62,245 bases of DNA. Origin: Scenedesmus sp. ARA3. Its lineage: Eukaryota > Chlorophyta > Chlorophyceae > Sphaeropleales > Scenedesmaceae. The notes beneath the pieces are model-generated. The model made no database searches and was not told the origin of the DNA. It saw nothing but the letters and a program-made list of their open reading frames with translations. How positions within the stretch are numbered: the first letter of the stretch is position 1; each line of letters opens with the position of its first letter. Positions 12,469 to 23,416 of the stretch are shown here, piece after piece. The stretch lies in NCBI GenBank assembly GCA_004335835.1, contig RWJK01001939.1, positions 1 through 62,245 of the forward strand, given 5' to 3'. The position numbers and the translations under genes were made by a program.

Positions 12469-15400
12469 CTTGCTCTGCTGGAGGCGTCTATGGCTTTGCG
12501 CGCCGCCAAGGAGGCTGCCCAGGTGCCAGACAGCCAGCTGCAGCTGCAGCTGCCGCCACATCAGATCAAGCTGTACACAGGTGCAGCAGCTGTCAGCACC
12601 GGCAAGGTGTCAGATGTGGAGCCGCACACCAACGGCCGCACTGCAGCAGAGTACCTTCAATTTCTAGGCAGACAGGAGGTGCGGGCGACGCGAGCACGCC
12701 TGCGGCTGTCAACCGTGATGGCAGGCAGCAGCCAGGAGTCACTGCAGCTCATGGCAGAGCGGAAGGTGCTGCTGCTGTATGCGAGCTGGCAGGACACAGA
12801 GGGAGCAGGCACGGTTGGGCCTGGGCGCTTTGGCTGGCGGCAGTCCTTTGTGGACACAGAAGAGCAGCAGCAGGCAGCAGGTACATATCATGTGTGCGCT
12901 GGCAGTATGTGGTGGTTTGTGCAGGACTGGTGCCAGTAGCTTGTTGTATAATACGTGCCCAGGTGCCAGAGGTTTCGCAGGGATGCAGTGATCTGCGTTA
13001 CGTGTGCTGGATACAAACCTTCGGGCCACCGCCTCAGCAGCACCAAATGGTATCATCTCCCATCTCGTGTTGAATGTGGTGATGTGTGTGCATGGCTCCT
13101 TCGGCTAAGAGGGATTTTAAGTTAGGCGGAAGTCCGATCGCCGCACCTGCAGGATGGCAGCTGTCCGCATGCAGTAACGTGCACCTGCCCGAAAGCACGA
13201 CCCAGTCACTGCTTCTGCTTGTGATGCTCTGCCTTGCCACCTGCAGAGTCGCCGTTTGCGCAGACGGCGGTGGCGGCGCGGGCCTTTGACAGCGCATACA
13301 GAGAGCAGCAGGACTTCCTGGAGGTTGTGCATGAGCTGCAGCAGCTGTCCACCTTCACACACATCAGAGGCAGCGGCAATGCACGCGGCTACAAGCTGCG
13401 GCCGTGCATTGCTGTTGGGGTGGACCTGCTGTTGGGCGGCAGAGGCAGGACTGCACGCGAGGGCACCGTGAAGTTCACGGTGGGTGACAGGGCACTGTGA
13501 AGTTCACAATGGTTGGGAGGGTACTGTGAAGTTCAAAGCGAGTGAGAGGGCATTGTGAAGCTTACAGTAAGCGCAGGGGTGACAAATGCTTCACTGTGAG
13601 TGCGCAAGGCACTCTGAAGTTTGCACTGTGGCGTGCAGGCAATGTGAAGTTCACAGTTGTGTGTAGCTATCAATGATTGCCGCGGAGTTTGTGCTATACT
13701 TCTTTGTGCTTTGCACAACAGCTGCATGGTCTGCAGCCTTACCCACGGCGCACGACCGACAGCTGTGAACCATTCTGCTGGCTGGCAGATGCTTTATTCT
13801 GGCGAGCATCACAGTACAAACCAGCAGCCAGGCATCACGTCATACTGTGATAGTCTCTTGCTCCATGGTGCTGCGCTGCAGGTGTGGACGTGGCCGCACA
13901 GCAGCCCGCCATCGCGCATCCACCGCACCATTGACAGCGTGCCTGGGGAGGCAGCACACCACAGGCCCTGGGCCTTTTCCACACGTGAGCCCACAGTCCA
14001 GCTTAGCTGTATGGTTGGAAGCAACTGTTTCCACCTGTTTGGCCGAGCCGGAGCATGGGCATGCGCTGGTGTCGTTCGTGAGGCATGGTGTCATTGCCAG
14101 CAACACATGTGCGGCTCAAGCAAGCAAACCATGCATATGCGGCTTGGTGTGAATCAACTGAGCAGCTTTTGTACTTGCGGCTGCGTCACTGCTGCTGCTG
14201 CTGCTCCTGGTCCTGAAAAATGGCACACACAAACCACATGCTGCGTCTCTTTTGATGCACATTTCCTCCTGGTCGGTGCACAAGCGCGCAATGAAAATGT
14301 CATACTGGTGCTGGCTGCTGTACGTGCGTGATCTTGTGCGTTGCTGCTGCTGCCGCTGCAGGTGCGGCTGGGGATGACTTTGCCGGGCAGTGGAAAAACA
14401 AGCCATGCCACATCAATAAGCTCGACAGGTACGCGCTGCTGCCAAATCATATTTGTGAGCTCCCCAGATTCATATGACAGGGCAGGCGTAACAACGGCTA
14501 TGGCTCCAAACTCAGCTGATGCCAGCACGACCCGAGTACGATAGCAACGATTTTGTGACATGTTATGTGTTGCAGGGACCCCTGGCCGGGCGGTGCGCCT
14601 CCTGCACGCGACGCGGATGCCCCATCTTTCCTTACTCGATCACGCAAGAAGCCGCTGAGCCAGCGCCTGCTGCTGCAGCTGAGCAGCGGCCTGCCCCTCA
14701 GGGCCACCCTGCGGGAGCTGCTGCAGCAGCAGGGCGGCGATGTCAGCGTGTTTGATGAGTGGCTGCAACAGGCTGGCGAGTGGGACGGCTACTACAAGAG
14801 GGAGAAGGAAGCAGCACCCCTGCTGGTGCACCTGCTGAAGACAGGTGCGTGGATGCTTGCTTGCTTGCTGCTGGCTGCTTGAACACCGTGTGACACTTGC
14901 TGCTGCTCAATGCGTGTAACAGTGCCTACAACTGTGCTGCTGGGTGGCAAACTGACCCCTTGCTGCTAATCCCATGCCGCACCATTCACTGGCGCTCGTG
15001 CAACATGCCAAGCCTCAGCACCGCACTGCTGCCTGGTGTTCCTTTCGCCATGTTTCTGCAGGCCCCCAGGAGCCCGCTCAGCGGCCGCGCGGCTTTGCAG
15101 CCGGGCTGACTCTGAAGCCACACCAGCTGCAGGCGCTGGCGCTGATGCAGGCGGCTGAGGCGCGGCCGCTGGGCTTCAATGATGTGGTGTGGCGGGAGGT
15201 GACGCTGGCCGGGCGCAGGTGTATGCACGTGTGTGTCATTATGTTCGGTATAGTGTTTATGAAGGTGTAGCAATGTGTGTGTGTATCTGTGGATGCAGGT
15301 GTACATAAGCCTGCTAGTGTGGTGTAGCGGGAGATCACCATGGCAGGGCGCAGGCGTGTGCATGTGTGTGTGGCAGCATGCTTTGCTTGTGTGAGATGCA

Positions 15401-15563
15401 GGCTAATTGAGTTGTAGGGGGTTGTGCTGGCTGCTGTGTCATCTGCCAAAGGTTGGCCTGTACAGAGCCAAATCGATAGTTGTGCATCAAACAGCAGCTC
15501 TGGCCATGGACACAGCTGCTGTATCAGCAGCTGCTGTTGGCACTGCTAAAGCCTGCTTGGTGG

Positions 15564-15600
<37 letters not shown>

Positions 15601-16520
15601 GCTGCAGCTGGTGGGTGAGCCTGGCCACCAACAAGATCAGCAGCAGCCCACCACACAAGCAGGCCACAGGAGGCATCCTGGGTGAGGCTCAGCACACCAA
15701 AGCAACAACACAATTGTTCCTGCCAGCTTGCATGCCGGCACTCTCCCAGTGTGTTGCTTTCAGCAGCAATGCAGAAGCCCTATGCTGCAGCAGCGGACAA
15801 TTTAAGCTCGTTGTGCTTGTTGTGCTAGTCTTGAATGCGCTTCAGCGTTTTGGCCTGTGCTGCTTACCAACAACCATGCACTGCCTGTAGCGCAAACAAT
15901 GTTACCCTTGTCCTGCGCAGATGCCATCTATGTGTGCAGGGCTTGTCTGCAAGCTCTTGGCCCTACAGCTGCACCAGCAAGGTTGCACTTGCGCACCCTT
16001 CCTTCCCCTGAACAGTCTGTATGAACCCTGCTGTTTCTCACTTTGATTGTGCTCCTATGCAAACACCACCTTTGCAGCGTTGGAGATGGGCCTTGGCAAG
16101 ACATTGTGCTGCCTGGCAGTCATCCTGGCCAACCCTGCACCAGCACTGGGCCCAGACAACACAGCACCCGGCTGCTTCCTGCCTGACGATGCGCTGCTGC
16201 AGCAGCCTGATGGCGATGCAGCAGCGGATGAAGATGCCAAGTCATGCGATGAGGATAAAGCAGATGAAGAAGCTGAGGAGGTGGACGCGGCGGCTGCTGA
16301 TGCAGCTGCTGAGAGTGGCGGCAATACAGAAGGGGATGGTGATGCTCAGCCGCAGGCGCAGCAGCTGGATGAGGATGTTGAGATGCGCGATGCAGCCGAG
16401 CAGCAGCAGCAGGGTGTTGATCAGCAGGGTGTGGCTGGGCAGCAGAAGGAGAGGCCTCGGGGCTCCCCTGGCCTGCAGGACAGGCAGCAGCAGCGCGACC
16501 AGGCACCTGGCGCTGGCGAA

Positions 16521-16562
<42 letters not shown>

Positions 16563-17393
16563 GCTGGGGTTGGTGGTGCAGCTGGCACCAGCGCGGCAGC
16601 GGCAGGGGCGCCTGCTGGTGGTGCTGCTGCTGGTCCTGCTGATGTTGCAGCAGCAGCAGCAGCTGGGCTGGGTCCGCTGCGGCTGCGCTACAGCAGGGCC
16701 ACACTGGTGGTGTGCGCTGTCAGCCTGGTGGGGCAGGTGAGAGGGCTGTGGCAAACGCATGGGGACAGGCCTTTGGTGCTTGTTGTGAGTTTTAGATTGT
16801 ACGAAAGTCAGGTTATGCTGGTAATGCAGCTGCTGGTGGCATACAGCTTGACCAGCAGGCGCTGCCAGGGCACCGCAGTAGATGCAGGTGCACACTTGCT
16901 TATGGTATGCGTGTGCTGCAATATATGTGATGTACCCAGGCATCACTCTGTCATGCTTTGCTGCTGACGTTGGTGCTGCTGCTGCCGCAGTGGGCTGAAG
17001 AGGCACACAGTCGCACTGATGGCAAGCTGCGCATCTGCCAGTGAGTAACAAGGAGCACTGCTGATGCGCTTGCTGCTTTGTACATATGAGCCCTTGCTGC
17101 CAGCGCTGTTGAGGCATTCTGCACAGCGAGATGAGACCTGCATGTAGCGTGCATTGCTGCAGCTGCGGGAGTCGGGCGCTCTGCGCGTGTGGTATAGGCA
17201 GCTTTAGCAGGAGTTGCAAGTTAGCTGTGGTCGAGACCAGCTGTCAAGATTGCTGTGTATGATGCCGGGCAGTCTTGCAAGGCACAGACTGCTGACTGCT
17301 GCCTGCCTGCCTGCTTGCCTGCCGCAAGGTACCATGGCCAAGGCCGCTTCAAGTACTCAGAGGAGCGGCTGGCCGTAGACTTTGACAGTGAGT

Positions 17394-17424
<31 letters not shown>

Positions 17425-17682
17425 GGCCAGCGTGGTGTGTGCCGTTCCGCGGTGCATCCAGGGTTGCAGGAAGACGTGGCATGGTGCTGCCCTTGTGCAC
17501 GTTGCCTGCCTAGCTGAAACAGCACCGCGCATGCTTTTAGTGATGTCAGCAGCAGCAGAACCGGCCGCTTGGTCAGCAAGCTGCACAACGCCGACTCGGC
17601 TTGTCTGCCTGCTGCCTGCTGCCTGCTGCGTGCTGTGCTCCTTGCTGCAGTCGTGGTCACCACCTACTCCATCCTGTGCGCT
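12469..17682 (+). CDS. RAD5/HLTF-type SNF2 helicase, copy 1, truncated at both ends
   Basis: Exons 12469-12880, 13247-13479, 13882-13984, 14362-14428, 14576-14844, 15062-15218, 15608-15681, 16078-16736, 16991-17040, 17329-17387 and 17651-17682 join in phase with no stop. They match exon by exon the central part of the second copy at 25871-31445. The product has LTLKPHQLQALALMQ before the ATPase core, Walker A in GGILALEMGLGKT (16083-16103), then a low-complexity acidic/Ala insert. ATLVVCAVSLVGQ, WAEEA and VVTTYSILCA (motifs Ia/Ib) follow. It stops at a run of N before Walker B. The N-terminal exons of copy 2 have no counterpart upstream, so an initiator is unclear; ATG 12490 is possible. Copy 1 is free of the frame lesions found in copy 2. 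The introns differ from copy 2, so the duplication is not recent. Confidence 0.8.
13461..13660 (+). repeat. Exon echo: decayed tandem copies of an exon end and donor site
   Basis: The helicase exon ends GGGCACCGTGAAGTTCACG and is followed by GTGGGT. Similar units start at 13490, 13519 and 13548 (period 29) and, more diverged, near 13607 and 13637. Each keeps a core like GTGAAGTTCACAG. They lie in the intron, so only the first is needed for the protein. Confidence 0.85.
15181..15372 (+). repeat. Exon echo after the helicase exon ending at 15218
   Basis: The exon end at 15181-15224 (GTGGTGTGGCGGGAGGTGA, then GGGCGCAGGTG) is repeated in weakened form at about 15317-15362 (GTGGTGTAGCGGGAGATCA, then GGGCGCAGGCG). 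A TAG appears in the copy, so it cannot substitute for the exon. Confidence 0.75.
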
Positions 17683-17732
17683 NNNNNNNNNNNNNNNNNN
17701 NNNNNNNNNNNNNNNNNNNNNNNNNNNNNNNN
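17683..17732. other. Assembly gap of 50 N
   Basis: Exactly 50 N interrupt helicase copy 1 inside a coding exon. The sequence on the far side belongs to another gene (kinase 3' end). A round 50 usually denotes a gap of unknown size, so the join should not be trusted. Confidence 0.98.
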
Positions 17733-17761
17733 GTTTGTGTGTGCTGCTGTTGTGTTTGTGT

Positions 17762-18031
17762 GCTGCCTTGCCTGAGGAGGCGCCAGAGGAGTACACCCTG
17801 CTCATGACCAGCTGGTGCGTGCAGGACTGCCGCTGCTGCTGGTTGGAATTGTCTGTGTGGTGTTTTCGTGGCTGCGTGCTGCCTTGCCTGAACCTGCATG
17901 ACCAGCTGGTGCGTGCTGCCGCTGCTGCCGCTCCTGCTGGTTGGGAATGTTTGTGCGGAATGCTGTTGTGTTTGTGCTGCCTTGCCTGAGGAGGCGCCCG
18001 AGGAGTACACCTTGCTCATGACCAGCTGGTG
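17762..18031 (+). repeat. Exon echo: tandem copies of the penultimate kinase exon
   Basis: A unit with TGCCTTGCCTGAGGAGGCGC and CATGACCAGCTGGTGCGTGC occurs at 17762-17820 and 17972-18034. A middle copy (about 17877-17917) has lost the coding centre. Both full copies keep an open frame and a donor. The N gap begins just before, so more units may be collapsed there. Confidence 0.85.
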
Positions 18032-18413
18032 CGTGCAGGACTGCTGCTGCTGCTGCTGCTCCTGACACATGTTGTTATTTGTTCTTGGTGCCCTGGTTTT
18101 GCATGCTGCCTTGCTTTGCGTTGCAGCCCACAGCCCACAGGAATGCACGCAAGCGACGCAGTACTTGCCCGTGCATCTATATAAATGCAATACAATCTCA
18201 CTGTGAACACTGCTGCTGACCAGCATCACACTGCTGTCGTTGCGTGCTGTTGCCTGCTGTTGCTGTTGCCGCAGCTGGTGTGCAGACCCGCGGCAGCGGC
18301 CCTCATTTGAGCAGGTGGTGGAGTGCCTGGGGCTGATGCTGCAGAGCTTCTGCCACCTCACACAGGAGCTGGCAGTGCTGCCAGAGGCAGCAGAAGCGGC
18401 GGGCGAGGAGGGC

Positions 18414-18448
<35 letters not shown>

Positions 18449-18578
18449 AGGCAGCGGCGGTGGGCCAGGTGCTGTGGAGGGTCTGGCAGTAAAGCAGCAG
18501 CAGGGAGTTGGGGGTTCAGGGTCGGGCTCTGAAAGGAGGAGGGTCTTGGCAGAGTCGAGGCATGTGCAGGACCTGTGA
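17762..18578 (+). CDS. Protein kinase C-terminal fragment (TKL-like), 3' end only
   Basis: After the gap the frame PEEAPEEYTLLMTS ends in TG before a GTGCGT donor. A copy of this exon ends at 17814 and another at 18028. The next exon, 18275-18578, completes the Cys codon and reads WCADPRQRPSFEQVVECL. The joined CW..DPRQRPSF..V is subdomain XI of tyrosine-kinase-like Ser/Thr kinases, including the conserved Arg. A tail of 65-70 residues rich in Ala, Gly and Gln follows, then TGA at 18576-18578. The ATP-binding and catalytic loops would lie upstream and are absent, replaced by the gap and helicase copy 1. Substrate and role cannot be inferred. Confidence 0.75.
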
Positions 18579-20559
18579 TATGTTACACGTGTATGTGAAT
18601 ACTTTTGAGGCATTGTGTTGTGTGATTAGGGTGTTGCGCATGCCTCTGCTGCCAGGAGCGAGTGCTTTGCATGGCTGTGATGATGCCTTGCGCGCATTTG
18701 TGCACGCAGTACATTGTGGTGCTGGAACTGCATGTGTTGGCTGCTGCATGGACACTATTGATGCTTGTGTGAGAGACTGCAAGAGGAAGTTAGGGGTTGT
18801 CTGGGCATGCCAAGGACATGGTCTGGGCATGCCAAGGACATGTGGGAGTTGGGTCACACTTTTTGGTTTGGGGGGTTTTCTTTTGGATCACATTTGGTAC
18901 TCTTGTGTTTGACAACTGCATCGGGGGAGAAGCTCAGCTGGGATAGGAGGAAGTATTGCTGCAACTGCAACATGTGTCTTCCAGCCATGCATTTGTGAGT
19001 GATGCAGTCAGGCCTGTTGACTGGCCACAACACCCAGCGGTTGATTGCAGCTGCTGCGGTGTTTGCGTGCTGCCGCCTTGCTTGGCTTGTGGCGCACACA
19101 TATCCGCTACCTACCAGGCAGCGGCACAATGTGTACTTAGTGTTGGTTGTGCATGTGCTCTTTTGTGCACGTGCTCACCTGTCTTTACACACATCATACT
19201 CTGCCGCAACTGTGATTTTTGGCCACAATTGGCCACCACAGTACTGTTGTTGCTGCCCCACAAATTGCGCCGCTCTGCGGCAGGGAACCGCATACACAGG
19301 CACCACACAACACGCACATCAATTTGTGGTTTTGCGCACAACTGCTGCACATCAGCAAGTACAACAGCTTGGGTGCTGTTTCTGGTGGTTTTACCAATTG
19401 CGGTTAAGGGCCCCTCTGTTGCTCTTGTGCGTGGGCTGCACTTGATATGAACAAGCTGAGCTGCGCTGACGCTTCTCTGCTCATTGTGATGTACATATGC
19501 TTTAGGGGGCTGATGTACAGAGCTGCAAGAGCATGAACACAAGGTGGATTGTGTGTGCACTGCAGCTGTAGCATTCAACTCGCCAGCGGTGCATACTGAG
19601 GCATGTGTGTTGCGGGTTGCTTGCTTGAGGGTTGAAACTCCAACGTGCAGAGCTGGGACCTTTGTGCCTTTGAATCCTCTGGCCTTGTTGTGCATAATTG
19701 TCAATGGTGCCTGCAGCGCCCCAGGCTGTGCCGCTGCTGTTGTACAGCGGTGCTGCACCCCCAGCACTGACTGGCTGCATGGTGACATTCGAGCTCGTCA
19801 TCACAGTGCATGCGTTGCTTACATGCACTGCATTTCGCAGTGGCACTGCAAAAGTGGCAGCTTTTAGCGCTGCGCCATGTCAGCCTGCGTAGAATGTTAC
19901 ATTGCTTGGGCATTGCCGTGGTGGGGCGTTATGCCAATGGCCCGGCCTTTTGATTGTTCAGCTGTCTGCTTGTCACTAGCAGTTGTGCATAGGTACAGCT
20001 GGCAGGACCTTTTCGAATCTTGTGACAGACCTTCCGTCACAGCAGCTCTGCTAGCAGATGCCAGCGCAGCGCAGCTGTGGTGATGACGCAACTGGTAACA
20101 TCAGTGCTGACATCTGCTGCAAGGCTTTTGAAAGCGTCTCGAATTCCTTTGCTGCTGCTGCTGCTGCTGCTGCTTGCTTGGTGCACCACATGGTGCCTGC
20201 ATGCGTGATCAGAGAGTGTTTGCCAGTAGAATGCTGGCACACGTGCGGGGACACGGGCGTGGGGATTGCCAAATGGGCCAGTGCAACATTCGCCTCACAT
20301 TCGTTTCAAAAGCCTCCACGTGGCATATGTGGCACAACAGCAAGCGCCACACAAGTACCGCATTCTGGAAGGGCCACCAAGCACAAGCACAAGCACGCGC
20401 ACAAGCACGCGCACAAGCACGCGCACAAGCAGCATCATTTCGCTAAACATACAGGACACGCAGCGCACAACACGTGCACACACATGCACCAGGCCTGCAG
20501 GCTGCTACAGTGCAACCCATCACAAATGGCTCCACACTAGCTGCAACAGCTACTCCTGC
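18579..20559. other. Gene-poor 2-kb stretch
   Basis: No supported gene on either strand. It holds a 22-bp direct repeat, twice in tandem at 18799-18842 (GTCTGGGCATGCCAAGGACA...), and a short 12-bp-period array at about 20385-20435 (CAAGCACGCGCA units). No transposon ends are seen. Confidence 0.45.
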
Positions 20560-20900
20560 TTGCGCAGCCTGCAAAAGCGGGTAACCCAGCGCAGCCAGCC
20601 CCGCCTCTGCCAGCCCAGCAGCCACTGTCATGCTTCCCCCCAGCAGCCGACGAAACACTCACTGACAATGTGGCACATTTTGAACCCGTGCCACCAGCGC
20701 CATCCTATGCAGCCCTACACACGATTTGGTCACCATGAAAGGCAGCCCTACACGAGCTGGCTAGTCCTGCTTCCGCAGATACCCTAGAGCCTGGAGCCCC
20801 GCCTCAACCACCCCCGCCCACGCCACCATGCCCGCCCCCACCAGCCGCCGCACACTCAGTGACTGCTCTGCAGGCTGTTCAACAGGGTGCCCTGGTCAAA
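20560..20900 (-). pseudogene. Two decayed copies of the last exon of the SnoaL-like gene
   Basis: Downstream of the functional stop at 21008 the minus strand reads RRLVGAGMVAWAGVVEAGLQ ALGYLRKQD at about 20896-20768, and then LAEAGLAALGYPLLQ at about 20655-20560. Both match the real C terminus (RRLVGAGMVAWAGMIEAG, LAALGYMQKQE) with substitutions and frame damage in their upstream parts. They are tandem 3'-end duplications in different states of decay. Confidence 0.75.
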
Positions 20901-21007
20901 CCAGATCGCACACGGCCTTAGCAGCAGCAGCGCCCAACCCATGAACTGGCCCTGCACTTGCCATGAGAGCCACTATAGCGGTTGTTTCGTCCACCAGCTA
21001 GGTACAG

Positions 21008-22567
21008 CTACTCCTGCTTTTGCATGTAGCCCAGAGCAGCCAGCCCTGCCTCAATCATACCCGCCCATGCCACCATGCCCGCCCCCACCAGCCGCCGTGC
21101 ACTTGTCAGCAAGCTGTTCAGTGGCGTGCCTGGGTCTGTGCGGATTGCGTACAGCCCCAGCGGCAGCAGCCCGAAGAAGATCATCTGGTCATGCAGCTCC
21201 TCCTGAAAAGCTAAGCGTAGTGCGCCGGGGCCGTCAGCCGAAAAGGGCTCAAACTGCATCACCTGCGTGCTCCACACCTGCGCGCATCAGACAGAGTAGC
21301 AACAGAAGCAGCACAATGCAGATACGAGGTTGAAGCGGCCGAGCGAGATACAGACAGTATAAAGAGCTGCTGCGCTGCTGCATGGAAGCGCTAGTTCTTT
21401 GACGTAAGCGCGCACACTGGCATGATGGCAGCCAACCCACTTGCAGCACAGGCAGCACTCAATCATGTCACTCGCCCAAACTAGGGGTTGCATGCAGTTC
21501 ACCATTTGTGTACTCAGTGGCACCTCGCTGAGTCAGGCACGTATTGGACTGCACCCATGATACACTCTGTCTGTGCTTGAAGCAGCTGCGACCCTGAAGC
21601 AAGCATGTCAAACCATCCAAAACTGTGGCAACTGTTGCTGTCGCTGCTGCCGCCGCAACCAAATTAGTTGCAACTGCGCACTGCACATATCAGGCGGCAA
21701 TGGCATGCTGCCAGGTCATTCAAGAATCAATGCACCGCACCTTCCATGCTGGTGCTCCAAGCAGCTCATCCAGCCATGCCAGCAGCGCCGCACTTTCAAT
21801 CCAATCAGTGGCAAATCACTGTTGCCGTCACTGCTGCTGTCTCAAGCCAATCGGCCCGTCCCGCTGCACTGGACGTTTCATGTAATGATGGCACGCTGAC
21901 AGGCATGCTAGATGTTTATGTGCAGGTCAACTACCATACAGGTGCCAATCTTGGGAGAGCGCAATGCACCGCACCTTCCAGGCTGGCGCCCCAAGCAGTC
22001 CATCCAGCCACGCCAGGGGCGCCCAGTGCTGCCACGCCGACAGCTGCACCAGTGCCTGCAGCTTCTCTCCATCCCATGTCACATCACAGCTGAGGGAGTG
22101 CACGTCGTTGCGCTGCGCTGCGCGGCCTGCCAGGAACAGCACCCAGAAGGCACTGATGGCGTGCCTGCCGTTGAGTTCGGCGGCTGGGTACTGGAAGCGC
22201 GCATCTGGTGTGTAGAGCTGCTCAATGACGGCCTTGTAGTCCTACAAAGGCATGAGAGGATGTGTGCCAGGTTCAACAGTGCCCGCTGTTGTTGAACCTG
22301 CTCCTCTCAAAACCTGGCATCACCCTGCTTTGCAGACAAACGGCGGTTGCATCCATGTAACGCGTAGCATGTGCATTGCAGCTTGGCACTTTACAGTGCA
22401 AGTATGCATACCTGCATGTGTGCCAGGTCGTAGGTGAGGAACTGGTGCAGCAGCTTGGGCAGGTTGGTGCGCATGTTGTCCTTCGTGAGGGGGAAGAAGG
22501 CGGCTGGGTCCCCAGGCAGGGTAGTGCCCCCAGGGTTCTTGGCTGGCAGGGGTTCCAGAAGAGACAT
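21008..22567 (-). CDS. SnoaL/NTF2-like small protein, 3 exons, 230 aa
   Basis: Minus-strand exons 22567-22412, 22241-21975 and 21277-21008 join in phase 0 at GT-AG sites. The ATG at 22567 (MSLLEPLPAKNPGG) is the first in frame. Exon 2 begins DYKAVIEQLYTPDARFQYPA and continues ELNGRHAISAFWVLFL. A D.A.F..P....G...I..FW pattern is typical of the SnoaL-like/NTF2 fold, a cone-shaped ligand or enzyme domain. The last exon encodes FEPFSADGPGALRLAFQEEL and a hydrophobic segment MIFFGLLPLGLYAI that could be a membrane helix or core strand. The protein ends in KQE, TAG. No catalytic residues can be assigned and the specific function is unknown. It is head to head with the full-length helicase gene. Confidence 0.8.
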
Positions 22568-23416
22568 GTTGCTGCTGTTGCTAGTGCTGCTGTTCAACTG
22601 CAGCGCTGTCGGGTTGCTGCTGTGTGCCTGCGACTGCTGTGAAGCAAACACTTGGCAAAGCTATTGAGTTTGCAAAGCGTGTTACAACTTGCTTCCCAAT
22701 AGAGGCAAGATTTGAGGTTATCCAGGCGCGCCTTGACCTCACAGCTGTAGCTTGTGTTGTCCTTGGGGTGCCAGGTCAGCAGCTGAGAGCTAAGGCAACC
22801 GCAGGTAAGAGGTATCTAGGCTTTGCAGATGCTGAAGGTGCAACATGTGCAACGCAGTTAAAGTGCAGCCTGTTGTGTAGCTTCGTCTAGTCACAACCTG
22901 CAATCATAACCTGCGCTTTCGAGGATTCTCGTCACACACCTACCTGGCAGCAGCACCTGCTGCAGGCAAGTTGCCGGTCAGGTCGCTAGTCATGCACACG
23001 ACTGAAACGCCAAAGACAATAGTTAAATTTTTGTGCATCACCGTTGATGTGGTCGCAGTCACCGGATACCTGGTGACGAAATGACAACCTTTGAATGCGT
23101 TCAACTGCTGTTATAGAGATGCTCCTACCTGCATCAACAACAGACACACGATCCAGTCATGTTCGATGGTCTTACCTAAACAGATAGTGTCCTGCTGCGT
23201 ATGTGCAGTGAAGATGCCCGATGCAAGCAGTCACCACAGACAGAACGCCCCGGCCATGATGTAGCTGCGTTGGCTGCCACAGGCCACATGAAACATATGA
23301 AAATGAGGATTTAACCTCACGACGAGTAGCTACGGGCTATCACCAGAAGCTCCGATTTGAGCAACAACACACAGCACACACAGCAGCAGGCTGCATTCCG
23401 GCCCCTAGACGCAAAC
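22568..23416. promoter_or_regulatory. Divergent spacer: SnoaL-like gene and helicase copy 2
   Basis: The 849 bases between two opposed start codons must hold both promoters. No clear TATA box or conserved element stands out, and no gene-sized frame resembles a known family. Confidence 0.45.

Noticed and set aside
20385..20435. Short-spacer repeat array as CRISPR
   Set aside because: The units are contiguous 12-mers without unique spacers, and the genome is eukaryotic.
18579..20559. Transposon in the gene-poor stretch
   Set aside because: No terminal repeats, target-site duplication, or reverse transcriptase or transposase motifs were found.
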